A DNA stretch of 64,000 nt from Rhodoferax sp. (GCA_024236015.1 JACKLK010000001.1:1285449-1349448), one strand, 5' to 3'. Counted from the first letter of the stretch, positions 18,377 to 27,634 are shown. Numbers and translations: made by a program. The notes: generated by a model not told the origin, from the sequence alone.

Positions 18377-18400
18377 GTGTTACTCCTTGTTCGTCGTGAA

Positions 18401-18604
18401 TCAGATACCGAAACCGGGCAACATCTGCGCCATGTGACCCATATTGGTCTCATGGACAGCGGTTGCACCACGGAGTTGGCGCTTGTTCTTGGTGGTCTTC
18501 TTGGTCAGGATGTGACGTTTGAAGGCTTGACCGCGCTTGACGGTGCCACCGGGACGAACGCGGAAACGTTTTTTCGCGCTGCTCTTGGTCTTCATCTTGG
18601 GCAT
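18401..18604 (-). CDS. rpmI: 50S ribosomal protein L35
   Basis: 67 residues starting MPKMKTKSSAKKRF and rich in Lys/Arg, with the conserved RGQAFKRHILTKKTTKNKR segment, typical of L35 (about 65 residues). The frame is open far upstream, but the ATG at 18604 has an AAGGAGC ribosome site and matches the family N-terminus. It lies between infC and rplT. The upstream spacer contains a tandem repeat and a stable hairpin. Confidence 0.97.
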   Translation of the reverse strand: MPKMKTKSSAKKRFRVRPGGTVKRGQAFKRHILTKKTTKNKRQLRGATAVHETNMGHMAQMLPGFGI

Positions 18605-18671
18605 TGAAATGCTCCTTCTATTTTGTGCTCGTGAGGCGTCTGCAAACAATTGCAGCCTTGTTGGCCCCGAG

Positions 18672-18779
18672 CCACTTGTGTGGCGAGTTGTTGGCTCACC
18701 ACTTGTGTGGCGAGTTGTTGGCTCACCACTTGTGCGGCGAGTCATGCACTCACCACTGGCCGGCGGTTCTACCCGCCAA
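18672..18779. repeat. 27-bp tandem repeat in the infC-rpmI spacer, about four units
   Basis: Units begin at 18672, 18699, 18726 and 18753, an exact 27-bp period. The first two are identical, the third differs at a few positions and the fourth is diverged. Each of the first two contains the inverted core CCACTTGTGTGG, able to form a small hairpin. It lies inside the transcribed leader of rpmI on the minus strand. There are no variable spacers between units, so it is not a CRISPR array. Confidence 0.85.
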
Positions 18780-18788
18780 CCTTGCCAC

Positions 18789-18812
18789 CCGACGGGTGAC
18801 CAAACCCGTCGG
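18789..18812 (-). promoter_or_regulatory. Hairpin just downstream of infC
   Basis: A perfect 9-bp inverted repeat (CCGACGGGT at 18789-18797 with 18804-18812, 6-nt loop), 20 bp after the infC stop. No T run follows on the minus strand, so it is not a standard terminator. It may stabilise mRNA or take part in control of rpmI-rplT. Confidence 0.5.
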
Positions 18813-18831
18813 ACGCAATCTCGATTCTGGT

Positions 18832-19425
18832 TTACGACGTCGCCGTTGCCGCAGTGTCGGCCGCCGCCTTGGGGGCCGGCTTCTTCTTGCTCGGTGCGAT
18901 CATCATGATCATCTGGCGCCCTTCCAGCTTCGGAAACTGCTCCACGACGATGGTCTCGCCCAGTTCGGCACGGATACGGTTGAGCAACGCCATCCCGATT
19001 TCCTGGTGCGTGATCTCGCGGCCGCGATACCGCAGCGTGATCTTGCACTTGTCGCCATCCGCGAGAAACCGCTTGATGTTGCGCATCTTGATGTTGTAGT
19101 CGCCGTCGTCGGTGCCCGGACGAAACTTGACCTCCTTGATCTCGATGACCGTCTGCTTGGCTTTGGCTTCCGCCGCCTTCTTCTGCTCCTGGTACTTGAA
19201 CTTCCCGTAGTCCATCAAGCGACAGACCGGCGGATTCGCCGTGGGGGAAATTTCAACCAGGTCGACATCGTGCTCCCCAGCCATACGGAGTGCATCCTGG
19301 AGGCTGACGATACCCAAGGGTTCGTTTTCGGGGCCGGAGAGTCGGACTTCCGGGGACATGATCTCCCGGTTCAGGCGGTGCTTGCGTTCTTCGCGGTGAC
19401 GACGGTCACGATATTCAGTAGCGAT
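18832..19425 (-). CDS. infC: Translation initiation factor IF-3, ATC start codon
   Basis: 197 residues. The first in-frame ATG (19359) would remove 22 conserved N-terminal residues. The family N-terminus, reading ATEYRDRRHREERKHRLN, begins after an ATC codon at 19425. An AAGGA ribosome site lies seven bases before this ATC. Rare start codons at infC (AUU in E. coli) let IF3 repress its own synthesis, because IF3 discriminates against non-AUG initiation. The rest is a standard IF3: an N-terminal domain with GPENEPLGIVSL, a lysine-rich linker, and a C-terminal domain with VKFRPGTDDGDYNIKMRN. It binds the 30S subunit and checks initiator tRNA pairing. Confidence 0.95.
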   Translation of the reverse strand: MATEYRDRRHREERKHRLNREIMSPEVRLSGPENEPLGIVSLQDALRMAGEHDVDLVEISPTANPPVCRLMDYGKFKYQEQKKAAEAKAKQTVIEIKEVKFRPGTDDGDYNIKMRNIKRFLADGDKCKITLRYRGREITHQEIGMALLNRIRAELGETIVVEQFPKLEGRQMIMMIAPSKKKPAPKAAADTAATATS

Positions 19426-19517
19426 GGTTCATTCCTTTTCAGTGGTTTGCTGCCAAAGACAGCCATTGCCGCGACACCACGAACGGCACCGAGACCGCCG
19501 AGGTGCCCCACGACAGT

Positions 19518-21419
19518 TCAGTGAGCGATGTCGGCAAGGACCTTTTCCAGGAATGCCTGCTGGGACATCACGCCGAGGTCAACATTGCCCCGGGCTCGCA
19601 CTGCAACGGCGCCAGCCGCCATCTCCTTGTCACCAACGACAAGGATGAAAGGCGGCTTTTGCAACGAATGCTCCCGTATTTTATACGTGATCTTCTCGTT
19701 ACGGAGGTCCAACTGCACCCTTATGCCCTGTTTCTGCAGCATTTTGGCCACATCGCGCGCATATTCGGCCTGTGCGTCGGTGATGTTGAGCACGGACACC
19801 TGCACCGGCGCAAGCCAGGTCGGCAACGCTCCGGCGCTCTCCTCGATCAGGATGCCGATGAAGCGCTCCAGGCTGCCGACGATGGCCCGGTGCAACATGA
19901 CCGGACGATGGCGGGCGCCGTCCTCCCCGACGTATTCCGCATCCAGGCGCTCGGGCATCGAGAAGTCGACCTGCATCGTGCCGCATTGCCACGGCCGGCC
20001 GATCGCATCCTTGAGCGTGTATTCGATCTTGGGTCCGTAGAACGCGCCTTCGCCCGGGGATATCTCGAACTCGCAGCCCGAAGCCCGCAGGCTTTGCATC
20101 AGCGCGTTCTCGGCCGTATCCCAGACCGCGTCCGAGCCGATGCGCTTGTCGGGGCGGGTGGCGATCTTGTAGATGATGTTGGTGAAGCCGAAGTCCTTGT
20201 AGACCTTCTGCAGCAAGGCCGTGTATTCGACGCATTCCTGCAGGATCTGGTCTTCGGTACAGAAGATGTGACCATCGTCCTGCGTGAAGCCGCGCACGCG
20301 CATGATGCCGTGCAGGCCACCCGAGGGTTCGTTGCGATGGCATTGGCCGAACTCGCCATACCGCAGCGGCAGGTCGCGGTAACTCTTGATGCCTTGCTTG
20401 AAGATCAGGATGTGCCCCGGGCAGTTCATCGGCTTGAGCGCGTATTCGCGCTTCTCCGACTCGGTGACGAACATGTTCTCGCGGTACTTGTCCCAGTGGC
20501 CCGTCTTCTCCCACAAGGTCTTGTCGATGATCTGCGGGCCCTTGACCTCCTGGTAGCCGTTGTCGCGATACACCTTGCGCATGTATTGCTCGACGCCCTG
20601 CCACAAGGTCCAGCCTTTCGGGTGCCAGAACACCAGGCCGGGCGCGTGATCGTCGATGTGGAACAGGTCGAGTTCGCGGCCGAGCTTGCGGTGGTCGCGC
20701 TTCTCGGCCTCGGCGAGCATCGTCAGGTATTGCTGCAGTTCGTCCTTGCTGGCCCAGGCCGTGCCGTAGATGCGCTGCAGCATCTCGTTGCGGTGGTCGC
20801 CGCGCCAGTATGCGCCGGCGACCTTCATCAGCTTGAAGTGCCGGAGCTTGCCGGTGCTGGGCACGTGCGGGCCGCGGCACAGGTCCTCGAAGCCGCCCTC
20901 GCGGTACAGCGACACATCCTCGCCGGCCGGGATGCTGCCGATGATCTCCGCCTTGTAGTGTTCGCCCATGCCCTTGAAATGGGCCACGGCCTCGTCGCGC
21001 GGCAACACGCGGCGGGTGACCGGCTCGTCCTTGGCCGCGAGTTCGGCCATCTTCTTCTCGATCGCCACCAGGTCGTCGGGCCCGAACGGGCGCTTGTAGG
21101 CGAAGTCGTAATAAAAGCCGTTCTCGATCACCGGGCCGATCGTGACCTGGGCTTCGGGAAACAGCTCCTTGACCGCATACGCCAGCAGGTGGGCCGTGGA
21201 ATGGCGGATCACCTCCAGGCCGTCGGCGTCCTTGCCGGTGATGATGGACAAGGCGCTGTCGGCCTCGATGCGGTAGCTGGTGTCGACCACCTTGCCGTCG
21301 ACCTTGCCGGCCAGGGCGGCCTTGGCCAGGCCGGAGCCGATCGACGCGGCCACGTCGGCGACCGTCACCGGGCCGGGGAATTCTCGCTGGGAGCCATCGG
21401 GCAATGTAATGTGGATCAT
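19518..21419 (-). CDS. thrS: Threonyl-tRNA synthetase
   Basis: 633 residues, normal length. It has an N-terminal TGS domain (MIHITLPDGSQREFPG), then an editing domain with the HSTAHLLAYA motif, the class II core with motif 2 around FGQCHRNEPSGGLHGIMRVR and the zinc Cys in MNCPGH, and an anticodon-binding C-terminal domain. It charges tRNA-Thr and hydrolyses mischarged Ser-tRNA. The ATG at 21419 is 28 bases after an intrinsic terminator and downstream of a Thr-rich mini-gene, which suggests attenuation control. It is the first large gene of the translation operon. Confidence 0.97.
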   Translation of the reverse strand: MIHITLPDGSQREFPGPVTVADVAASIGSGLAKAALAGKVDGKVVDTSYRIEADSALSIITGKDADGLEVIRHSTAHLLAYAVKELFPEAQVTIGPVIENGFYYDFAYKRPFGPDDLVAIEKKMAELAAKDEPVTRRVLPRDEAVAHFKGMGEHYKAEIIGSIPAGEDVSLYREGGFEDLCRGPHVPSTGKLRHFKLMKVAGAYWRGDHRNEMLQRIYGTAWASKDELQQYLTMLAEAEKRDHRKLGRELDLFHIDDHAPGLVFWHPKGWTLWQGVEQYMRKVYRDNGYQEVKGPQIIDKTLWEKTGHWDKYRENMFVTESEKREYALKPMNCPGHILIFKQGIKSYRDLPLRYGEFGQCHRNEPSGGLHGIMRVRGFTQDDGHIFCTEDQILQECVEYTALLQKVYKDFGFTNIIYKIATRPDKRIGSDAVWDTAENALMQSLRASGCEFEISPGEGAFYGPKIEYTLKDAIGRPWQCGTMQVDFSMPERLDAEYVGEDGARHRPVMLHRAIVGSLERFIGILIEESAGALPTWLAPVQVSVLNITDAQAEYARDVAKMLQKQGIRVQLDLRNEKITYKIREHSLQKPPFILVVGDKEMAAGAVAVRARGNVDLGVMSQQAFLEKVLADIAH

Positions 21420-21446
21420 GGTTCGGTTGAATATGCTGGGCGCAAC

Positions 21447-21474
21447 AAAAAAGCGCGGAACGAGCCGCGCTTTT
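21447..21474 (-). terminator. Attenuator terminator in the thrS leader
   Basis: A perfect 10-bp inverted repeat (AAAAGCGCGG at 21449-21458 with 21465-21474, loop 6 nt), ending on the minus strand in six T residues (21447-21452). It lies between the Thr-rich leader peptide and the thrS start. The 5' arm GCGCGG can alternatively pair with CCGCGC on the same RNA strand (plus-strand 21514-21519), giving an antiterminator. Confidence 0.85.
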
Positions 21475-21534
21475 CTGGGGGATGAAGACAATAATGAGCC
21501 GGGCGCACGAGGCGCGCGGACATGGCCCCGTGAG

Positions 21535-21570
21535 TTATGAATGACCGGCGGTGGTAGTTCGCGGTGTCAT
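21535..21570 (-). CDS. Threonine-rich leader peptide of thrS (11 aa)
   Basis: A 12-codon frame, ATG to TAA, reading MTPRTTTAGHS. Four of eleven residues are Thr (ACA, ACT, ACC, ACC), three of them consecutive. A weak AAAGG ribosome site lies 11 bases upstream of the ATG. The stop is 60 bases before the terminator hairpin, the layout of classical amino-acid attenuators. Expected role: with scarce charged tRNA-Thr the ribosome stalls on the Thr run, the antiterminator forms and thrS is transcribed. Translation and function are inferred. Confidence 0.7.
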   Translation of the reverse strand: MTPRTTTAGHS

Positions 21571-21609
21571 AACCAACAATGCCTTTCTCGTTCTTACATC
21601 CGGGTTGAA

Positions 21610-21637
21610 GATGGCCCGAGTGTAACCCAGGGCCATC
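21610..21637 (-). terminator. Possible terminator after aceA
   Basis: A perfect 8-bp inverted repeat (GATGGCCC at 21610-21617 with 21630-21637), 16 bp after the aceA stop. On the minus strand only a weak pyrimidine tail (TCTTC) follows, so it may be a weak or Rho-assisted terminator. Confidence 0.5.
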
Positions 21638-21652
21638 GGGTGCTCAGCGATT

Positions 21653-22972
<1,320 letters not shown>

Positions 22973-23090
22973 GGAACTACTCCTTGGTTGATGAATGGAC
23001 AAAAAACAATGACTGACGCTGTGGCACGAAAGGGCTTGCTGACGCGTCCTGCAGACCATCCACCCTTCCTGCGCTTGAAATTATTCTAAG

Positions 23091-23102
23091 TCTTATATAA
23101 GA
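23091..23102. promoter_or_regulatory. Palindromic operator candidate 1 upstream of aceA
   Basis: TCTTATATAAGA is a perfect 12-bp palindrome in an AT-rich island of otherwise GC-rich DNA, about 120 bp upstream of aceA. A second copy lies 29 bp away (start to start). Binding protein unknown. Confidence 0.6.
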
Positions 23103-23119
23103 GTTTCGTGCATCTTATG

Positions 23120-23131
23120 TCTTATACAAGA
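23120..23131. promoter_or_regulatory. Palindromic operator candidate 2 upstream of aceA
   Basis: TCTTATACAAGA is the same palindrome with one mismatch, preceded by an extra half-site TCTTATG. Repetition of the motif about three helical turns from copy 1 supports cooperative regulator binding at the aceA promoter. Confidence 0.6.
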
Positions 23132-23383
23132 GTAAAAACTTTTCATTGAAAATCAATAGCTTGCATTCGTCTTTCGCATTAAGAAAACATTTTCCTCATA
23201 ACGGCAAAATTTGACGCGCCGCAACATCAAGAGATCCTGTATGGTGAAATCGGTGCCAGCATCATGCAAGCGCGCGTGCGACCGCACGGCCCGGACGTTC
23301 GGCCCAGGCTCGCCTGCGGGGATCGGGATGGATTCGACGTCCACCGGCCTGGACGCCGGCGGCAATAACGCGACCCGTGGCGC

Positions 23384-24238
23384 TCAGCGCAGAGCGACCG
23401 TCTCCGCGCGCATGGCCGCGGCGATCTCGCGCTCGCGCCGGCGCGTCTGGCGGGCCACCCAGACGCTGTAGGCGATGATGACCGTCGTGACCGTGACGAT
23501 CAACAACGTCGCCGCCGCATAGATGGTCGGGTTGATGCCGCGCCGTGCATACCCGAAGATCACCTGCGGCAAGGTGTTCACTCCCGGCCCGGACAGGAAC
23601 TCCGAGATCACGACATCGTCGAACGACAGCGTGAACGACAACAGGAAGGCCGCCAGGATGGCCTGGGCGATATTGGGCAGGGTGATCAGGAAGAACACCT
23701 GGTACGGCCGCGCCCCCAGATCCATCGCGGCCTCCTCGATCGAGCGGTCCATTTCCATCAGGCGTGACTGGATCACGACCATGGCGTAGGCCATGCCCAG
23801 CAAGGTGTGGCCCATGATGATGGTGAGCATGCCGCGCGGCGGCCAGCCGAGGAAGTCCTGCGCGCCCACCATCAGCAGCAGCAGCGACAGGCCGATGACG
23901 ACTTCGGGCATCACCAGCGGCGCATTGACCATGCCCGAGAACACGGTGCGACCGGGAAAGCGCCGGTAACGCACCAGCACGAATGCGGCGAACGTGCCCA
24001 GCACGGCCGACAACACCCCGGTCACGGTGGCGACCTTCACCGAGAGCCAGAAGCCATCGACGATGCGCGAATCGCGCGTCAGCGCTTCGTACCAGCGCAA
24101 CGAGAAACCGGTGAAGCGCGCGTCCTGCCGTGTGTCGTTGAACGAGAACAACATCATGAAGAACAGCGGCACGTACAGGAACAGGAAGACGATGCCCAGC
24201 CAGAGCTTGCCGACATGCTTGTGCAGCAGGGATGTCAT
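23384..24238 (-). CDS. potI: Putrescine ABC transporter permease (PotI type)
   Basis: 284 residues with about six transmembrane helices and the permease EAA motif EEAAMDLGARPYQVFFLITLP, which contacts the ATPase. The N-terminal FLFLYVPLFFMMLFSFN and the LSFDDVVISEF segment are typical of PotI/PotC permeases. It pairs with PotH to form the inner-membrane channel. It starts 7 bp after potH and is the last gene of the polyamine locus. Confidence 0.9.
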   Translation of the reverse strand: MTSLLHKHVGKLWLGIVFLFLYVPLFFMMLFSFNDTRQDARFTGFSLRWYEALTRDSRIVDGFWLSVKVATVTGVLSAVLGTFAAFVLVRYRRFPGRTVFSGMVNAPLVMPEVVIGLSLLLLMVGAQDFLGWPPRGMLTIIMGHTLLGMAYAMVVIQSRLMEMDRSIEEAAMDLGARPYQVFFLITLPNIAQAILAAFLLSFTLSFDDVVISEFLSGPGVNTLPQVIFGYARRGINPTIYAAATLLIVTVTTVIIAYSVWVARQTRRREREIAAAMRAETVALR

Positions 24239-24245
24239 GGCGGCC

Positions 24246-25163
24246 CTATTTGCGGTTGTCGGCGGATTCGCCGGTGTAGTGGTAGTAGATCGCGAGCGGC
24301 ACCACGATGAACGCGATCATGATCACCGCCAGCGCGGTGGCCCGCGGCCAGTTGTTGCTGGTGAACATCTCGTCCCAGACCACCCGGCCGATCATGATGT
24401 TCTCGGGGCCGCCGAGCAGCGACGGGATCACGAACTCACCCACCGACGGAATGAACACCAGCATGAAACCGGCGACGATGCCCGAGCGGGACAGCGGCAC
24501 GGTCACCAGCCAGAACGCCTTGAACGGCGATGCGCCAAGGTCGTAGGCCGCCTCGAGCAGCCGGAAATCCATCTTCACCAGGTTCGCGTACAGCGGCAGG
24601 ATCATGAACGGCAGGTAGACATAGGTCATGCCCACCAGCATCGACACGTTGGTGTAGAGCATGAAGATCGGCACGTCGGTGATGCCCAGCCACATCATCG
24701 CCTGGTTGACGATGCCCTGGTCTGCCAGGATGCCCTTCCAGGCGTAGACCCGCAGCAGGAACGAGGTCCAGAACGGCAGCATCACCATCATCAGCAGCGC
24801 CGGGCGCACGCTGGGCCGGGAGCGCGCGATGAAGTACGAGAACGGATAACCGATCACCAGGCACAACAAGGCCGTGCACAAGGCATACCAGATCGAGCGC
24901 AGGTAGGCCTCGATGTAGATGGTGTCGAACAACGCGCCGTCTTCGCCGCGGCGGAAGATCGACCAGTAGTTCTCGTACTTGAGCTTGAGCACGCCGGTCT
25001 CGGTATCCCAGATCGGCTTGAACGGATGGATGTCGTTGCCCATGTCCACGAAGCTGATGTACAGCAGGATCAGGAACGGCAACAGGAAGAACACGAACAG
25101 CCACACATACGGCACGCCGATGACGAACCGGCGGCCGGGCATGGGCAGGGAGAACTTGGCCAT
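24246..25163 (-). CDS. potH: Putrescine ABC transporter permease (PotH type)
   Basis: 305 residues with six predicted membrane helices, an extended periplasmic loop after helix 1, and the EAA loop EAAYDLGASPFKAFWLVTVP. The FVIPSLLGGPENIMIGRV segment is characteristic of PotH/PotB permeases. It forms the channel with PotI and is energised by PotG. Its start is 14 bp after the potG stop. The protein sequence does not separate putrescine from spermidine specificity; the locus favours putrescine. Confidence 0.9.
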   Translation of the reverse strand: MAKFSLPMPGRRFVIGVPYVWLFVFFLLPFLILLYISFVDMGNDIHPFKPIWDTETGVLKLKYENYWSIFRRGEDGALFDTIYIEAYLRSIWYALCTALLCLVIGYPFSYFIARSRPSVRPALLMMVMLPFWTSFLLRVYAWKGILADQGIVNQAMMWLGITDVPIFMLYTNVSMLVGMTYVYLPFMILPLYANLVKMDFRLLEAAYDLGASPFKAFWLVTVPLSRSGIVAGFMLVFIPSVGEFVIPSLLGGPENIMIGRVVWDEMFTSNNWPRATALAVIMIAFIVVPLAIYYHYTGESADNRK

Positions 25164-25177
25164 GGTCGGTGCCCGGC

Positions 25178-26278
25178 TCAGTCGCGCAGCACGACGCCGG
25201 CGTCGTCATCCCACCAGAAGAACACGTCGTCACCCCAGGTGATGTTGCTGTGCGCGTGACGCGAGGTGTTGGACTCGGTGATCCTGACCTGCGTGCCGTC
25301 GCTGGCGGCCAGGATGTAGGTGTTGTAGGAGCCGAAGTAGGCGATCTCCTTGACCTTGCCGGTGAACACATTCTTGTCCAGCGCCGGCCGGCTCTTGCCG
25401 ATCTGCATCTTCTCGGGCCGCACCGCCACCGCCATGCGCATGTTCAGCGTACCGCTGACACCATGGCCGATGTGGATCTCGCCGATGCCGGTCGTCGCGG
25501 CGCAGCGGTCGGCCTCGTCGACGCTCATCCGGCCCTCGAACAGGTTGACATTGCCGATGAAGTCAGCCACGAAGCGGTTCGCCGGATGCTCGTACACCTC
25601 TTCGGGCGAACCGACCTGCAGCACCCTGCCCTTGCTCATGATCGCGATCCGGTTGGCCATGGTCATGGCCTCTTCCTGGTCGTGCGTCACCATGACACAG
25701 GTCACCTCGACCGTCTCGATGATGTTGACCAGTTCGAACTGCGTCTGTTCGCGCAGCTTCTTGTCCAGCGCCCCCAGCGGTTCGTCGAGCAGCAGCAGCT
25801 TGGGGCGCTTGGCCAGGCTGCGCGCCAGCGCCACGCGCTGCTGCTGGCCGCCGGAGAGCTGGTGCGGCTTGCGCTTGGCGAACGGACCCAGCTGCACCAG
25901 GTCGAGCATCTCGCCAACCCGTTGCCGGATCTCGGCCTTGGGCAGGCCTTCGCGCTTGAGCCCGAATGCCACGTTCTCCCAGATGTCCAGATGCGGGAAC
26001 AAGGCATACGACTGGAACATCATGTTCATCGGCCGGTCGTACGGCGGAAACTGCGCAACGTCCTGGCCGCCGAGCAGCACCCGCCCGGAGGTCGGTTTCT
26101 CGAAACCCGCGAGCATGCGCAACAGCGTCGACTTGCCGCAACCCGAACTGCCCAGCAGCGCAAAGATCTCGCCGCGCCCGATCGACAACGACACGTCATC
26201 CACCGCGAGTGCCTCGTCGAACCGTTTCACCAGCTTCTCGGTGACGAGAAACCCCTGCCCCGGGTCATTGTTTGCCAT
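25178..26278 (-). CDS. potG: Putrescine ABC transporter ATP-binding protein (PotG type)
   Basis: 366 residues. The nucleotide-binding domain has Walker A GSSGCGKST, Q-loop MFQSYALFPH, signature LSGGQQQR and Walker B LLLLDEPLGALD; a C-terminal TOBE-type domain follows (about 270-366). It hydrolyses ATP to drive uptake through PotH-PotI. It starts 91 bp after potF, a gap that holds an intrinsic terminator. Confidence 0.93.
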   Translation of the reverse strand: MANNDPGQGFLVTEKLVKRFDEALAVDDVSLSIGRGEIFALLGSSGCGKSTLLRMLAGFEKPTSGRVLLGGQDVAQFPPYDRPMNMMFQSYALFPHLDIWENVAFGLKREGLPKAEIRQRVGEMLDLVQLGPFAKRKPHQLSGGQQQRVALARSLAKRPKLLLLDEPLGALDKKLREQTQFELVNIIETVEVTCVMVTHDQEEAMTMANRIAIMSKGRVLQVGSPEEVYEHPANRFVADFIGNVNLFEGRMSVDEADRCAATTGIGEIHIGHGVSGTLNMRMAVAVRPEKMQIGKSRPALDKNVFTGKVKEIAYFGSYNTYILAASDGTQVRITESNTSRHAHSNITWGDDVFFWWDDDAGVVLRD

Positions 26279-26310
26279 CGATCGATCCTGCTCCGGTCAT
26301 GCGCCACCCC

Positions 26311-26349
26311 AAAAAAAACGGGCTGTTCATACCAGGTACAAACAGCCCG
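26311..26349 (-). terminator. Intrinsic terminator between potF and potG
   Basis: A 9-bp inverted repeat (CGGGCTGTT at 26319-26327 with 26341-26349), followed on the minus strand by eight T residues (26311-26318). It lies between the binding-protein gene and the ATPase/permease genes, and would give more potF than potGHI mRNA. Confidence 0.88.
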
Positions 26350-26369
26350 CGACACTCGAGACGTGTGCC

Positions 26370-27548
26370 TTACTTGCCCTTCTTGAACCCGTTGTAGGCG
26401 TTGGCCATGGCTTCACGGGCTTCGTTCGTGAAGCTGCCCGGCGGGATCATCTTCTCGAGATAGGCCGACTCGACGAAGATCGTCTTGTTGCCGGCAATCT
26501 CCGGCTTGATCTTGTCCATCGCGGCCAGGTTGCCGGTCGGATAGGTCATCTCGTTGGCCATCGCAGCCGCGTTCTCGGCGCGCAGGTAGAAGTCGATGAA
26601 CGCGTGGGCGTTCTTCGGATGCTTGGCGTCCTTGGTGATGCCCATGGTGTCGAAGAAGATCAACGCACCGGTGCTGGGCAGCATGGCCTCGATCACGTCC
26701 TTGGACTTGTTCTCCTTGGCCCGCTCGGCGGCGATGTTGATGTCACCCGACCAGCCGATCGCCACGCAGGCCTTGCCGCTGGAGATGTCGTCGATCATCG
26801 TCGAGCTGAACAGACGCACGTCCTTGCGCACCTTGGCCAGCATCTCGGCAGCCGCCGCATAGTCGGCCGGATCGTTGGAATACGCATCCTTGCCGATGTA
26901 GTGCAAGGCCACCGGAATGATCTCGGTGGGCGAATCCAAGTAGGCGATGCCGCAGGACTTGAGCTTGCTGGTGTATTTCGGGTCGAACACCAGGTCCCAG
27001 GCGTTCTCGGGCATCGGCATCTTGCCCAGCGCCTTCTCGGCCTTGGTCTTGTTGATGCCCACGGTGGTGAAGCCCCAGGCCCACGGCACCAGGTGCTTGT
27101 TGTCGGGATCGGCCTTGGTCAGGGTCTTGAGAATCGCCGGGTCCAGGTTGGCCAGGTTCGGGATCTTGGACTTGTCCAGCGGCTGCATCAGCCCGCCTTC
27201 GATCTGCGGCTTGGCGAACACGGTGCCGGGCACGACGATGTCATACCCGGAATTGCCGGCCACCAGCTTGGCGTGCAAGGCCTCGTTGGTCTCGAAGGTG
27301 TCGTAGTTGACCTTGATGCCGGACTCCTTCTCGAACGCGGCAATCATGCCCTCGGGAATGTAGTCGGGCCAGTTGTAGATATTGAGGACTTTCTCCTCCT
27401 CCGGCTCCGGCGGCGGCGCCGGAGCGGCAGCCGGAGCGGCGGCCACCGGTGCCGGCGCGGGCGCCGGCGCTTCTTCCTTCTTGCCGCACGCGGCCAGCAT
27501 GATGGCGGACAGCGCAAAAGCGCCAATGACCTTGTTCGAGAGTTTCAT
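26370..27548 (-). CDS. potF: Putrescine-binding protein, lipid-anchored (PotF type)
   Basis: 392 residues. A lipoprotein signal peptide with lipobox LAAC (about residues 16-19) is followed by a Pro/Ala/Glu-rich linker of about 40 residues, then the solute-binding fold starting VLNIYNWPDYIPEGM, typical of PotF/PotD. It captures polyamines outside the inner membrane and delivers them to PotHI. E. coli PotF is a soluble periplasmic protein, so the lipid anchor and linker are notable. Start ATG at 27548. A -10-like TATAAT lies about 80 bp upstream. Confidence 0.92.
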   Translation of the reverse strand: MKLSNKVIGAFALSAIMLAACGKKEEAPAPAPAPVAAAPAAAPAPPPEPEEEKVLNIYNWPDYIPEGMIAAFEKESGIKVNYDTFETNEALHAKLVAGNSGYDIVVPGTVFAKPQIEGGLMQPLDKSKIPNLANLDPAILKTLTKADPDNKHLVPWAWGFTTVGINKTKAEKALGKMPMPENAWDLVFDPKYTSKLKSCGIAYLDSPTEIIPVALHYIGKDAYSNDPADYAAAAEMLAKVRKDVRLFSSTMIDDISSGKACVAIGWSGDINIAAERAKENKSKDVIEAMLPSTGALIFFDTMGITKDAKHPKNAHAFIDFYLRAENAAAMANEMTYPTGNLAAMDKIKPEIAGNKTIFVESAYLEKMIPPGSFTNEAREAMANAYNGFKKGK

Positions 27549-27628
27549 GACTCTTGCTTCTCCGTTGAAAAAGTCTGCCGTGGTATGCAAAATGCGCCGC
27601 CGGGCAGCCGACAGCGCGTATCACAGAA

Positions 27629-27634
27629 ATTATA
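27629..27634 (-). promoter_or_regulatory. Possible -10 element for potF
   Basis: A perfect TATAAT on the minus strand in the 155-bp spacer between the aminotransferase gene and potF. The -35 at 16-18 bp (around AGTGAC) is poor, so this is a weak or activator-dependent promoter candidate. Confidence 0.35.

Larger units (their letters stand above)
22973..23383. other. Intergenic region between aceA and the pot permease genes
   Basis: 411 bp without a credible gene. It holds the aceA 5' leader, an AT-rich block (about 23080-23160) with two palindromes, and then GC-rich sequence downstream of the potI-like gene. No clear sigma-70 promoter pair or potI terminator could be made out. Confidence 0.7.

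Noticed and set aside
18672..18779. CRISPR-like array
   Set aside because: Units follow each other without unique spacers and no cas gene is present; it is a simple tandem repeat.
19415..19432. Five-residue frame MNHRY overlapping the infC start
   Set aside because: Too short and out of frame with infC; the ATG lies inside the ribosome-site region for the ATC start, so it is probably chance.
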